A DNA stretch of 45,908 bases from JANRIG01 sp033765235 (GCA_033765235.1 JANRIG010000006.1:1-45908), one strand, 5' to 3'. Positions 26,474-36,208 are shown, counted from the first letter of the stretch. Translations and numbers: made by a program. The notes: generated from the letters alone by a model not told the origin.

Positions 26474-28600
26474 ATGGCAATCACTATCAACCCTGATATA
26501 GACAAAGAAGCGATAAAAGACATTAAAGAACTGGATGATAAAATCTCCAAATTCAGGTTAGGTCTTATAGATGAGGAAAGATTCAGAAAATTCAGACTTA
26601 CACGTGGAGTATATGGGCAGCGCCAGCCCGGGGTACAAATGATAAGGATAAAGTTGCCCTACGGGAAAGTAACTGTAAATCAATTACTGAAAATAAGCGA
26701 TGTGTGCGACAAATATGCTACAGGCATATTACACCTCACTACCCGCCAAGATATACAAATACACTATGTAAAGCTTGAAAACACACCCAAAGTATGGGCA
26801 GAGCTCGAAGAAGCACAAGTGACGCTGCGCGAGGCCTGCGGCAATACAGTGAGAAACGTAACTGCCTCTACTACAGCAGGTATAGACCCACTGGAACCTT
26901 TTGATGTGACACCATATTCGCATGCATTTTTCAGCTATTTTCTGCGCAATCCTATTTGCCAAGATATGGGCAGAAAATTTAAAGTAGCATTCTCGTCGAG
27001 CGAAAAAGATACAGCTCTTACCTATATACATGATTTAGGTTTTATTCCTAAAATTGTGAATGGAATAAAAGGTTTTAAAGTAGTATTGGGCGGAGGATTG
27101 GGAGCCCAGCCATTTTTGGCGCAAGTAGCCCATGAATTTTTACCTGCAAACCAAATCATACCATTCAGCGAAGCTGTATTGAGAGTATTTGACAGATATG
27201 GAGAGCGCACCCGCAGGCACAAAGCGCGTATCAAATACCTTATACATGAAATAGGGTTGCAAGAGTTTATGCGATTGGTAGAAGAAGAAAGACCTGCACT
27301 GAAAAACAGTATATTTGAGATTGATGAAAAAACATACCCGAACGGCAGTTCATTCACTCCCAAAAAAATACCCTCTGCAGAACCTACAGACCAAGACAAA
27401 TTTGAAAATTGGATAAAAACCAATGTGTATCAACAAAAACAAGATGGACTTTATGCCGTGAATATAAGGGTATTGATAGGTAATATACCTACTGATACCG
27501 CGCGCAAATTTGCAGCACTGGTACAAGAAGTGGCGGCAGACGACATAAGAATTACCATCAATCAAGGGTTGCAAATAAAGTATATACCCAAACTCGGACT
27601 GCCTTACGTATTCAACAAATTAGAAGAATTGGGCTTTGCCGAGCCGGGCTTTGACAGCACTGCAGATATCACTACTTGCCCGGGTACAGATACCTGTAAT
27701 CTGGGTATTGCCAGCTCATACGGCATTACAAAAGTGCTTGAAAAGATGATGAAAGATGAGTACCATGACCTTATTTATAACAATGATATAAAAATAAAAA
27801 TAAGCGGCTGTATGAACTCTTGCGGGCAACACGGCATGGCCAATATAGGCCTACATGGAAGCTCTATAAAACACGGCGAATTAGTAATGCCTGCCATGCA
27901 GTTGCTACTGGGAGGTGGTACACTGGGCGATGGGGCAGGCACAGTAGCCGACAAAATAGTGAAACTCCCTACCAAACGTATACCGGATGCTCTCAGAGCT
28001 ATATTTAACGACTATGAAGACAATGCTGCAGAAGGTGAATATTTCAATGCATATTTTCAAAGACAGGGTAATAAGTACTATTATTCCATGCTCAAACCAC
28101 TGGCAGAAGTGAATACTACAGACCAAAGCCTATTCATAGATTGGGGGCACGAGGAGCTTTTTACCACCGAGGTAGGTGTGGGAGAGTGTGCCAGTGTAAT
28201 GATAGATTTGGTAGGAGTACTGCTGCTCGAAACAGAAGATAAGCTTACCATGGCTGGAGATAGCCTGCAAGAGGCAAATTATGCAGACAGCATATACCAT
28301 AGTTATAATGTAATAGTAAATACTGCCAAAGCTATGCTCACCTCCAAAGATGTAGCATGCAATACGCAGCACGGTATCATAAGTGACTTTGACAAACATT
28401 TTGTGCAGACAGGTGAAATATCATTAGGCTCTGATTTTAAGACATTTGTATTGGCTATCAACCAAAATGAGCCCGACAAAATATTTGCACAAAAATATTA
28501 CAATCAGGCGGCAGATTTCTTAAAAACCTCGCAAGACATGCGCAATGCCATAGTAGCTAAGCAAGTAGGCACACAAACTCTGGTAGGTGCCGAGGGATAA
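26474..28600 (+). CDS. Sirohaem nitrite/sulfite reductase with C-terminal HEPN-like domain
   Basis: This 708-residue cytosolic enzyme has two ferredoxin-like and sirohaem/Fe-S halves: LTTRQDIQIHYV (88-99) and GNTVRNVTAS (123-132) in the first, NQGLQIKYIP (363-372) in the second. The 4Fe-4S/sirohaem cysteines are all present: C402 and C408 (CPGTDTC), C446 and C450 (CMNSC). It should reduce sulfite to sulfide or nitrite to ammonia in six-electron steps. After the usual ~520 residues a helical extension (about 570-708) resembles a HEPN-type domain; I recall Bacteroidota homologues with the same extension. A sulfite role is possible because a TauE/SafE permease is encoded in the window, but the enzyme subtype cannot be told apart by eye. 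The start at 26474 is supported by the promoter. Confidence 0.85.
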   Translation: MAITINPDIDKEAIKDIKELDDKISKFRLGLIDEERFRKFRLTRGVYGQRQPGVQMIRIKLPYGKVTVNQLLKISDVCDKYATGILHLTTRQDIQIHYVKLENTPKVWAELEEAQVTLREACGNTVRNVTASTTAGIDPLEPFDVTPYSHAFFSYFLRNPICQDMGRKFKVAFSSSEKDTALTYIHDLGFIPKIVNGIKGFKVVLGGGLGAQPFLAQVAHEFLPANQIIPFSEAVLRVFDRYGERTRRHKARIKYLIHEIGLQEFMRLVEEERPALKNSIFEIDEKTYPNGSSFTPKKIPSAEPTDQDKFENWIKTNVYQQKQDGLYAVNIRVLIGNIPTDTARKFAALVQEVAADDIRITINQGLQIKYIPKLGLPYVFNKLEELGFAEPGFDSTADITTCPGTDTCNLGIASSYGITKVLEKMMKDEYHDLIYNNDIKIKISGCMNSCGQHGMANIGLHGSSIKHGELVMPAMQLLLGGGTLGDGAGTVADKIVKLPTKRIPDALRAIFNDYEDNAAEGEYFNAYFQRQGNKYYYSMLKPLAEVNTTDQSLFIDWGHEELFTTEVGVGECASVMIDLVGVLLLETEDKLTMAGDSLQEANYADSIYHSYNVIVNTAKAMLTSKDVACNTQHGIISDFDKHFVQTGEISLGSDFKTFVLAINQNEPDKIFAQKYYNQAADFLKTSQDMRNAIVAKQVGTQTLVGAEG

Positions 28601-28631
28601 TGTATTCATTTATAAATAACTATTTGAGTTG

Positions 28632-29261
28632 ATGAATATATCCCATACCATAGCCCAAAAGCTCTTGGAAATAGAAGCTGTGAAACTGAGCCCTGCTGAG
28701 CCCTACAAATGGAGCTCAGGGTGGCTATCTCCTATCTATTGCGATAATAGGCTTACGCTCTCATACCCACCTGTGCGCCACCTTATTAAGACAGCATTTG
28801 TAGATGTTGTACACACACACTTCAAAGACGCAGAAGCAATAGCAGGTGTAGCTACTGCAGGTATACCTCAAGGCGCATTGGTAGCAGATGCCATGAACAT
28901 TCCTTTAATATATGTGCGCCCAAAACCCAAAGACCATGGCATGGAAAACTTGATAGAAGGCAAACTTATACAAGGACAAAAAGTAGTGGTGCTCGAAGAC
29001 TTGGTATCTACAGGCGGCAGCTCACTCAAGGCTGTGGAAGCACTGCGTGAGGCAGGTGCAGTGGTACTGGGAATGGTGTGCATATTCACCTATGGATTTG
29101 ATGTAGCCACACGCCAATTTGCAGATGCAAAAGTAAAACTTTGCCCACTTTGCAACTATGATACCCTCATGGAAATATGCGTGAGCAGCCAAAAATTTAC
29201 TGAAAACGAACTTGCTGCACTCAAAGACTGGCGACATGCCCCGGATAGTTGGGGTAGGTAG
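28632..29261 (+). CDS. pyrE: Orotate phosphoribosyltransferase
   Basis: This 209-residue cytosolic enzyme adds ribose 5-phosphate from PRPP to orotate in pyrimidine synthesis. It has the type I PRPP-binding loop VVVLEDLVSTGGS (118-130), IAGVATAGIPQGALVA (70-85) and YVRPKPKDHG with catalytic lysines K98/K100. The size is normal. It starts 31 bp after the sirohaem reductase stop, probably cotranscribed with it; the pairing has no obvious biochemical logic. ATG 28632 is preferred to the TTG at 28629. Confidence 0.93.
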   Translation: MNISHTIAQKLLEIEAVKLSPAEPYKWSSGWLSPIYCDNRLTLSYPPVRHLIKTAFVDVVHTHFKDAEAIAGVATAGIPQGALVADAMNIPLIYVRPKPKDHGMENLIEGKLIQGQKVVVLEDLVSTGGSSLKAVEALREAGAVVLGMVCIFTYGFDVATRQFADAKVKLCPLCNYDTLMEICVSSQKFTENELAALKDWRHAPDSWGR

Positions 29262-29279
29262 TAAGTATATTTTGTTCAT

Positions 29280-29392
29280 ACGCCCGCTGTTCCGGATGTT
29301 AAGGTAGCGATTGTCGAACGACAGATAAAAGAAGAATTTTAATCTACCACTGGTCTGAGCGATTTCTATGGTTCGCTGAGACCAGGGCAGAG
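29280..29392. repeat. G+C-rich element with a 13-bp imperfect hairpin (candidate REP-like interspersed element)
   Basis: This ~110-bp segment stands out from the very AT-rich intergenic region. It contains arms CTGGTCTGAGCGA (29350-29362) and TCGCTGAGACCAG (29373-29385), pairing 12 of 13 with a 10-nt loop. Just upstream, a short open frame runs from 29265 to a TAA at 29340-29342 without a plausible start. Bacteroidota genomes carry palindromic interspersed repeats with such short frames, so a REP-like element is possible. A strong transcription terminator for pyrE is the alternative, but no U-tract follows. Only one copy is seen in this window. Confidence 0.4.
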
Positions 29393-29421
29393 GTCAAATA
29401 ATATTTTGTTATATAGTACAG

Positions 29422-29451
29422 TATAGCAAAGTTTTTTTTATATTTGCTATA
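29422..29451. repeat. 9-bp perfect inverted repeat with T-rich loop
   Basis: TATAGCAAA (29422-29430) and TTTGCTATA (29443-29451) flank a 12-nt loop rich in T. It may form a hairpin in RNA downstream of pyrE. The U-tract lies in the loop and not after the stem, so a standard terminator is unlikely. Confidence 0.35.
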
Positions 29452-29747
29452 ACAATCATTAATTCTATTTTGCATGTTAGGATTGTAGTTCATGCGAATA
29501 GGTTTTTTGTATTTACATATTTCTATAACCCAAAATTCGCAATAGAGATTGTAATGAAAGCCATAAGTATAATGAAATGAGCATGTTAGAATTAAAATTT
29601 GGGTACAGAAATAGTGAACAATTTTTTAAAGTTAAATTTTGATTTAGGTCATTGTAAAATAAGTAATTATAGTTAGTAATAAATATCAAATGCGGATTTT
29701 GGATTTGATGTAATAAAAGAGGGTAATAAATGCTATGAGTAAAATTG

Positions 29748-29763
29748 TCACAATGTATTGTGA
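29748..29763. promoter_or_regulatory. 16-bp dyad, candidate operator upstream of the CHU_C protein
   Basis: TCACAAT-GT-ATTGTGA is a perfect 7-2-7 inverted repeat ending 33 bp before the ATG at 29797. Its half-sites look like those of dimeric regulators, but I cannot assign a protein. The rest of the 535-bp gap (29262-29796) holds only the two hairpin elements listed and AT-rich sequence with no gene that I can support. Confidence 0.45.
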
Positions 29764-29796
29764 GCCGGTAGTATGCAGTTTATATTTTATTGATAT

Positions 29797-31806
29797 ATGA
29801 AAAAATGTATATTGATAATAAATTTTACCTTCTTGAGTTTATTGATACTATCACAAAATCTTATCATAAATGGTGATTTTGAGACATATAGTAATATTCC
29901 TCTTGATTATGGACAAATTCATAATACTATAAATTGGCGCAATGTCCATGGCAGAACTTCTAATTTTACACCCATAGGTACACCCGGAGGCAGACCATGG
30001 GCTAGCGCAGATTATTTTCACCATAATGTTTTATATGCCGGATATACTTGCAGTATAGTGCCTAAAAGCGGGCTGGGACAAGCAGGGATATATTTGTATA
30101 ATAATTACCTTACAAACAGCTCAACTATAAACAGTACAGAGTATATTACCTCAAAGTTAAGAGATAGCCTTACTATTGGAAAAAGCTACAGGCTTATCTT
30201 TCACATTACTTCGGGTATAAGGACATATTATAGTGGTTGTAGATCAGGGTATATGAACAACATCGGAGCACATTTTTCAAAAGATACTTTGAAACAAAAC
30301 TTGAATTATGTGATAAATGTAACACCACAAGTTAATATCAATAACATAATATATAGTGCGAATGAATGGACAAAATATACCCTCAAATTTACAGCTGACA
30401 ATGCAAGCAAGTATATTACTATTGGGAGGTTTTATCCGGATAATCTTACCACTGTATTGGGAGTAGGGCACTACTACTACTTTGATGATATTTATTTATT
30501 TCCTGATTTATATATTCATGGAGATTCTGCTATTTGTAAAGGCGACTCCGCTATACTGACTGCCAAAAACGACATGTCTTTTGCATGGGCACTTTCTACA
30601 AAGAAAGATTCAATAATTTCTACAGACTCTATATTAAGGGTATTGCCTAATACATCTGCCACATATATACTATACGGTAGCGGGGACACATTGAGCCATC
30701 ATATTAAAGTTATAGATAATGCTCCTGTATTGCACATAGGATCTGACACTACCATCTGCTATGATGATACTTTGGTATTAAAGCCTAATATTAATAATGT
30801 AGAATATCTATGGAGTGACGGCTCTAAAGATGACCATATCTCTATATCAAGAGAAGGTAAATTTTGGCTGAAAGTAAATAACGCTTGTGGCTCAGCCGCT
30901 GATACTATGAACGTGGGAATAAAATACCAGCCTCCTCAAAATATAATAAACGATACTACCTTATGTGAGAGCGATACAATATCACTTAATAGCACTTCAG
31001 ATTATTATTTTTACATCAATAACTCTAAAAAAAATAATATAAAGTTTTCAAATCCGGGCACCTATATACTTGATGTAAAAAACGAGTGCGCGGTAGTATC
31101 TGATACTTTTAGACTGAATGTAATACAAGCTCCTTACATAGACTTGGGCTATGACCGTATAATATGTGGCAAAAAACAAATTACACTAAAATTGTCCAAA
31201 AATGAATATAAAAAAAAATGGTTTGATGGATCTGTAAATGACTCAGTACCTATATACCAATCCGGCACTTACTATGCTACTGTAAGCAACATGTGCGGAG
31301 TGGATACTGATAGCATAAAAATTGACTTTGCAGACTTGCCTTCGGTACCTTTTTTGAAAAAGTACATTTTGTGCTTAGGCGAAGCTACAGTATTTGACAC
31401 TTCTAAGTATGATAATATAGAATGGAAAGAATATAAAAATATTTCAGATAGTATAAATCAACGAAATTACATCATAAAAACCTCAAATAAATGTGGTTAT
31501 AGGATAGACACTACCATTATTTTATACATTGAATGCAATCCTGAAAATGTACAAAATAACATTTTTACCCCCAATAACGATGGGAATAATGATACATTTT
31601 CTGTTATCTCAGCGTCAAATATAGTTTCAAAACTAATGATAATGAACAGGTATGGTACTATAATATATCAAGATGAAAATTTGCATCCATCATGGGACGG
31701 TACAGTAGATGGATACAATGCCCCTGACGGGGTATATTTTTGGCATATAGAATACAAAACGCTACCATCATATTATAAGAAGGGTTATTTATTATTGGTA
31801 AGATAG
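29797..31806 (+). CDS. Secreted surface protein with Ig-like repeats and T9SS type B (CHU_C) sorting domain
   Basis: This 669-residue protein has a signal peptide (1-20, ending ILSQN). Residues about 21-240 form a beta-rich domain starting NLIINGDFE, as in galactose-binding/carbohydrate-associated modules. Five Ig-like repeats follow, each opening near a Cys after a short DTTIC-like strand: C247, C321/C364, C390/C431, C457/C500 and C526/C566; the last four carry a Cys pair 40-43 residues apart. The C-terminus (about 588-669) is the CHU_C/type B sorting domain: NIFTPNNDGNNDTF, WDGTVDG, GVYFWHIEYKT and KKGYLLLVR. T9SS type B cargo is exported and attached to the surface. An adhesin or glycan-binding role is inferred; no catalytic domain is visible. 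Confidence 0.9.
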   Translation: MKKCILIINFTFLSLLILSQNLIINGDFETYSNIPLDYGQIHNTINWRNVHGRTSNFTPIGTPGGRPWASADYFHHNVLYAGYTCSIVPKSGLGQAGIYLYNNYLTNSSTINSTEYITSKLRDSLTIGKSYRLIFHITSGIRTYYSGCRSGYMNNIGAHFSKDTLKQNLNYVINVTPQVNINNIIYSANEWTKYTLKFTADNASKYITIGRFYPDNLTTVLGVGHYYYFDDIYLFPDLYIHGDSAICKGDSAILTAKNDMSFAWALSTKKDSIISTDSILRVLPNTSATYILYGSGDTLSHHIKVIDNAPVLHIGSDTTICYDDTLVLKPNINNVEYLWSDGSKDDHISISREGKFWLKVNNACGSAADTMNVGIKYQPPQNIINDTTLCESDTISLNSTSDYYFYINNSKKNNIKFSNPGTYILDVKNECAVVSDTFRLNVIQAPYIDLGYDRIICGKKQITLKLSKNEYKKKWFDGSVNDSVPIYQSGTYYATVSNMCGVDTDSIKIDFADLPSVPFLKKYILCLGEATVFDTSKYDNIEWKEYKNISDSINQRNYIIKTSNKCGYRIDTTIILYIECNPENVQNNIFTPNNDGNNDTFSVISASNIVSKLMIMNRYGTIIYQDENLHPSWDGTVDGYNAPDGVYFWHIEYKTLPSYYKKGYLLLVR

Positions 31807-31822
31807 TTTTTACTACTAAAAA

Positions 31823-32983
31823 TCATTTCACCTCTATATTACTCATCTTATTGGCATACATGGCTACCAGATATGCGTTGGAGCTTACCACAAGTTTGCC
31901 GGGCAGAGGCGTGGAAGTAAAAATTTCAGTATATTGACTATCAGACTCGCCCAAGCTCACTTTTATTTTGGTAAAGTTGTACCCATTTGCTACTTTATCA
32001 GCTACAAATATATAGTGCAGTTCTTCCTCTTGTACTATGGCACCTACCTTTACGGTAGCATTTTCTTTGGTTAATATTTTGCCTTTGAAGGTGGCTTTCA
32101 CTGCCATTTCGGGTATTATTTCATCGTCTAATTTATGATCTGTGAAAGCTACATGCACTTTTACAGCCCTGCTTTGGGCATTTATTTTACGCACTATGTG
32201 TTTCACATAGCCCTCGGTATTGGGTATAGATTGGTTCACAAAGTCTATATCTACTTTTTGTCCTATATATATTTGGTCTATGTCTTTTTCAAACACGTCA
32301 ATATCAGCATATTGCATATTAGAGTTGGTTATTTGTACCAGTTTGTCATCAGTATCTATACTCATTCCTATTTCTATAAAAATATTATTTACAAAACCAT
32401 TGATAGGAGCATATAGCTGCAGTAGGTTTGTAATATTAGGTTTTTCGTTATTTATAATCATATCTATGTTAAGCCCAATAAGCTTGAGCCTCTCTTCCAT
32501 ACCCTCTTTGCGATTGAGCGCTTTGCGATATTTGCTTTGAAGCTGCTGAAATTCTGCCAAAGATGTTATATTTTTTTCCATGAGTGTTTTTTGTCTTTCA
32601 TACTCAATTGTAGCTATGTTTACCTCATTTATTATACTTAGATACTCTTCTTGCATTTCTATCAGCTTCATACTTTTGAGAGTAATGAGCAATTGTCCTT
32701 TTTTTACCAGGCTACCTTCCAATACATGTATGCTTTCTATTTTGCCGTCTATATTGCTGCTTATCACAGCCTCGCTTCCGGGCAATAGCGCAATTTTGCC
32801 AAATGTGCTTATATGGGGGGTAATGGATTGATATTTTATAGGTTCCAAAGATATTTCCATGGTTTTCAATTGCTCTTCATCAAGCTGCTTTTTATCATCA
32901 CTATCAGTATTTTGAGGAGAGTTTGTACATGATAATAACTGCACTGCTAAGTATATCATTATAATATGATGTATATTTTTCAT
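31823..32983 (-). CDS. RND efflux periplasmic adaptor lipoprotein (CusB/HlyD family)
   Basis: This 386-residue adaptor has a lipobox L-L-S-C with Cys19. The barrel-sandwich hybrid half with VISSNIDGKIESIHVLEGSLVKKGQLL (72-98) is followed by an alpha-hairpin (about 105-170), the second lipoyl half and a beta-barrel. It should bridge the CusA-like pump and an outer-membrane channel. Its ATG follows the pump stop without a gap (TAAATG), so the two are coupled. No outer-membrane TolC partner is encoded within the window. Confidence 0.9.
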   Translation of the reverse strand: MKNIHHIIMIYLAVQLLSCTNSPQNTDSDDKKQLDEEQLKTMEISLEPIKYQSITPHISTFGKIALLPGSEAVISSNIDGKIESIHVLEGSLVKKGQLLITLKSMKLIEMQEEYLSIINEVNIATIEYERQKTLMEKNITSLAEFQQLQSKYRKALNRKEGMEERLKLIGLNIDMIINNEKPNITNLLQLYAPINGFVNNIFIEIGMSIDTDDKLVQITNSNMQYADIDVFEKDIDQIYIGQKVDIDFVNQSIPNTEGYVKHIVRKINAQSRAVKVHVAFTDHKLDDEIIPEMAVKATFKGKILTKENATVKVGAIVQEEELHYIFVADKVANGYNFTKIKVSLGESDSQYTEIFTSTPLPGKLVVSSNAYLVAMYANKMSNIEVK

Positions 32984-35900
32984 TTAAGATTTGTTTAAGT
33001 TTTGATATAATTTTCTAGTAATAATATAGGCTATAGGCAATACAATGAGTGATAGTGCTGTAGATACTATGAGACCACCAATTACCACTACAGCGAGCGG
33101 TCTTTGTACTTCAGCTCCAGCTCCTGTAGCAAGTGTCATAGGCAAAAACCCTAAAGCTGCCACTATGGCTGTCATGAGCACAGGTCTGAATTTTTCTTTT
33201 ACTCCTTGTATTACCAACGTTTGTATGTTTTTAAATGCTGATATATCCATTTGTTTGAAGTGGTTTATTAGCATGATACCGTTGAGTACTGATATGCCAA
33301 ATAGGCATATAAAGCCTACACCGGCCGAAATACTAAAGTTGATACCTGTGATGTATAAGGCAAATATGCCTCCTATGGCAGAGAGGGGCACAGCAGAAAA
33401 TATCAATAGTGCATCGAGCATGCTGCTGAGCGAGGCAAACAGCAATCCTATGATAATGATAAGTGCTATGGGTATTACTATCATGAGCCTTTCTTTGGCT
33501 TTGCGCAGATTTTCATATTGCCCGCCGGTCTCTAAGAAGTAGCCAAATGGTAATGATACATTTTGATTAATTTTGTTTTGTGCCTCAAGCACCAATGACT
33601 CTATATCTCTACCTCTCACATTGGCTCCTACCTGTATATATCTTTTTTTGTTATAATGTCTTATCTCGCTCGGGCCTACTTCAGTATTTATAGTGACCAA
33701 CTCTCTGAGAGGTATGGGTACTCCATGATGGTTTTTGATGCTTAGTGCATAAAAAGTTTCCACATTGTTGCGGTTTACATTTCGCAGTTTTACCACTAAG
33801 TTATATTTTCTATCATCTTGGTATATATATCCTGTTACTTTGCCTGCAAAAGCGGTTTCTATCAAGTCGTTTATCTGGTCTATGGAAATGCCATATACAG
33901 CAATATCTTTGCGGTTATACTCAATTTGTATTTGAGGCATGCCTGTGAGTATTTGCATTTGCACATCTTTGGCTCCTTGTGTAGCGTTGAGTTCAACCAT
34001 CACTTTTTTGGCTATTTGTGTGAGCATATCTATATCTGAGCCAAATATTTTGAATACTACATCTGTCTTGGCACCACTCAGCAGGTCGTTGAAGCGTGCT
34101 TCAATAGGTTGCTGCAAAGATGCTGTAACCCCCGGCAATTTTTCATATTCTGCCATAATTAGGTCAAGCAATTCTGGTTTGTTGCGAGCTTTCACCCATT
34201 TGCTTTGCTCATGGGTAGTAATGAGTATATCAGTGCTTTCAAATGGTACAGGGTCTATGGGTATTTCGGAGGTACCTGTTTTGCCAATCACACTTTTTAT
34301 TTCGTCAGGAAATTTTTCAAGCAATTTTTTCTCTATCTGCATAGATGCATTTATACTTTGGGTCAATGATGTACCAATGGGCAGCCGTGTTTCTATTTGT
34401 ATATCTCCTTCATCTAATTTGGGTATAAATTCGCCTCCTGTACGGGTAAATATATATCCTGAAAGTATTAGTATAAATATGATGACTGTGAGCACCCATT
34501 TTTTATTATTTATGGATATGTTGAACACTGGCATATATATTTTGAGATACAAAAAATCTACTATGATATCAGGTATTCCTTTTTTATGTTCATGGCTATG
34601 AAGCAGCCAAGCACACATCATAGGTACATAAGTGAATGAGAGTATCAAGGCACCTACTATGGCGTAGAGCACGGTGAGTGCCATAGGTTTAAACATTTTG
34701 CCTTCTACACCTGATAGAAATAGTATGGGAAAATATACTACCAAAATAATGATGGTACCAAAAAATACGGAGTTTTTCACTGATTCTACCCCTTCTATCA
34801 CCATATTTTGCCTATTTTTATAGATATCACCTGATTTTTTGGAGTGATACATGGTGGCCAAGGCTATCATAATACTCTCTACTATGATTACTGAGCCATC
34901 TACTATAAGTCCAAAATCTAATGCACCCAGACTCATAAGGTTGCCCACCACACCTGTGAGCTGCATCATACCAAATGTAAAGAGCATAGCTAACGGAATG
35001 ACAGAGCCTGCAATAAGACTTGCTTTGATATCGCCTAAGAACAATAATAGTACCAATATTACTATGATAGCTCCTTCCGATAAGTTTTTGATTACAGTGT
35101 GTATGGTACGGTCTACCAGTGCTTTTCTATTTATAAATGGCTTAATAACCAGGCCTTTGGGCAGCATAGTTTGTATGTTTTCTATTCTTTTCTCAAGCTC
35201 ATCTATTACTTTGGAGGCATTTTCACCCATTTGCAATAGTACCACACCACCTACTACCTCACCTTGCCCATCCATGGTCATGGCACCGTATCTGGTGGCA
35301 CTCTCTATGGACACATCTGCTACATGCTTGATAAGCACAGGATTGTTATCATGTATTTTTATCAATGTATTTTCTATATCGTCTATATTTTTTGCCAAGC
35401 CCAGTCCTCTTATGATATAGGCTCTGTTGTCTTTTTCTATGTATGAGCCTCCTGTGTTGTTGTTGCCTTTGTTGAGTGCTTCAAATAGTTCATCAATAGT
35501 CACATCATAGGCTTTCATACTCTCAGTATTGAGCTTAGCATGGTATTCTTTTTTGTATCCGCCAAAGCTGCTAATGTCTGTGACACCCGGTGTGCCTAGT
35601 AGATTTTTGCGTACTACCCAGTCTTGTATGGTACGTATTTCCATGAGTGAGAATGAGTTGTCATTGGCATCTGCAGGTACTATCACATATTGATATATTT
35701 CGCCAATGCCTGTGGTAATAGGTGCCATTTCAGAAAAACCTGTGTTTTGAGGCAGGCTGTTTTGCACATTGGCTAGTTTTTCAAATACAAGTTGTCGTGA
35801 GCGGTACAGGTCTGCATCATCGTTGAACACAATGGTAACTGATGATAATCCAAACCTTGATATTGAGCGTATATGGTCTATACCCAATATATTAGACATT

Positions 35901-36115
35901 TCTATCTCTATGGGAGTAGTCACAAATCTCTCTACCTCTACTGCCCCTAGATTGGGCGATAAATTAAAAACAGTGACCTGCTTATTGGTAATATCAGGTA
36001 TGGCGTCTATGGGTAGTTTTTGCAAGGACACCACCCCCCAAAGTATGATACCCAATACCATGACAGATACACCAAATCTGCTTTTTGTACTGATTTTTAT
36101 AATTCGCGTAAGCAT
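32984..36115 (-). CDS. Heavy-metal RND efflux pump (CusA/CzcA family)
   Basis: This is a 1043-residue, 12-TM RND transporter. The HME-type signature DFGLIVDGSVIIVE lies at 400-413, with D400, D406 and E413, the residues diagnostic for heavy-metal exporters. In the C-terminal half the motif around FGISVLNGIMLI supports the duplicated fold. It should export metal cations such as Cu(I), Ag(I), Zn, Co or Cd; which of these cannot be decided. The adaptor follows immediately and the acidic exported protein precedes it, giving one operon under the promoter at 36612-36643. Confidence 0.93.
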   Translation of the reverse strand: MLTRIIKISTKSRFGVSVMVLGIILWGVVSLQKLPIDAIPDITNKQVTVFNLSPNLGAVEVERFVTTPIEIEMSNILGIDHIRSISRFGLSSVTIVFNDDADLYRSRQLVFEKLANVQNSLPQNTGFSEMAPITTGIGEIYQYVIVPADANDNSFSLMEIRTIQDWVVRKNLLGTPGVTDISSFGGYKKEYHAKLNTESMKAYDVTIDELFEALNKGNNNTGGSYIEKDNRAYIIRGLGLAKNIDDIENTLIKIHDNNPVLIKHVADVSIESATRYGAMTMDGQGEVVGGVVLLQMGENASKVIDELEKRIENIQTMLPKGLVIKPFINRKALVDRTIHTVIKNLSEGAIIVILVLLLFLGDIKASLIAGSVIPLAMLFTFGMMQLTGVVGNLMSLGALDFGLIVDGSVIIVESIMIALATMYHSKKSGDIYKNRQNMVIEGVESVKNSVFFGTIIILVVYFPILFLSGVEGKMFKPMALTVLYAIVGALILSFTYVPMMCAWLLHSHEHKKGIPDIIVDFLYLKIYMPVFNISINNKKWVLTVIIFILILSGYIFTRTGGEFIPKLDEGDIQIETRLPIGTSLTQSINASMQIEKKLLEKFPDEIKSVIGKTGTSEIPIDPVPFESTDILITTHEQSKWVKARNKPELLDLIMAEYEKLPGVTASLQQPIEARFNDLLSGAKTDVVFKIFGSDIDMLTQIAKKVMVELNATQGAKDVQMQILTGMPQIQIEYNRKDIAVYGISIDQINDLIETAFAGKVTGYIYQDDRKYNLVVKLRNVNRNNVETFYALSIKNHHGVPIPLRELVTINTEVGPSEIRHYNKKRYIQVGANVRGRDIESLVLEAQNKINQNVSLPFGYFLETGGQYENLRKAKERLMIVIPIALIIIIGLLFASLSSMLDALLIFSAVPLSAIGGIFALYITGINFSISAGVGFICLFGISVLNGIMLINHFKQMDISAFKNIQTLVIQGVKEKFRPVLMTAIVAALGFLPMTLATGAGAEVQRPLAVVVIGGLIVSTALSLIVLPIAYIITRKLYQNLNKS

Positions 36116-36208
36116 TAATATTCAAATAATAGTATAATAAAATAATATATGAGGCAAGCATAATCATAGTATGCTGCTGAGTAAATAAATAATGGAAGGC
36201 AGAAAAAA

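Noticed and set aside
29265..29342. Short open frame before the G+C-rich hairpin as a gene remnant
   Set aside because: It has no start, is 25 codons long and matches no recognised family; recorded only as part of the repeat-like element.
33939..34601. Long antisense frame within the CusA-like gene
   Set aside because: It is a shadow of a conserved pump sequence on the other strand; the product has no coherent domain.
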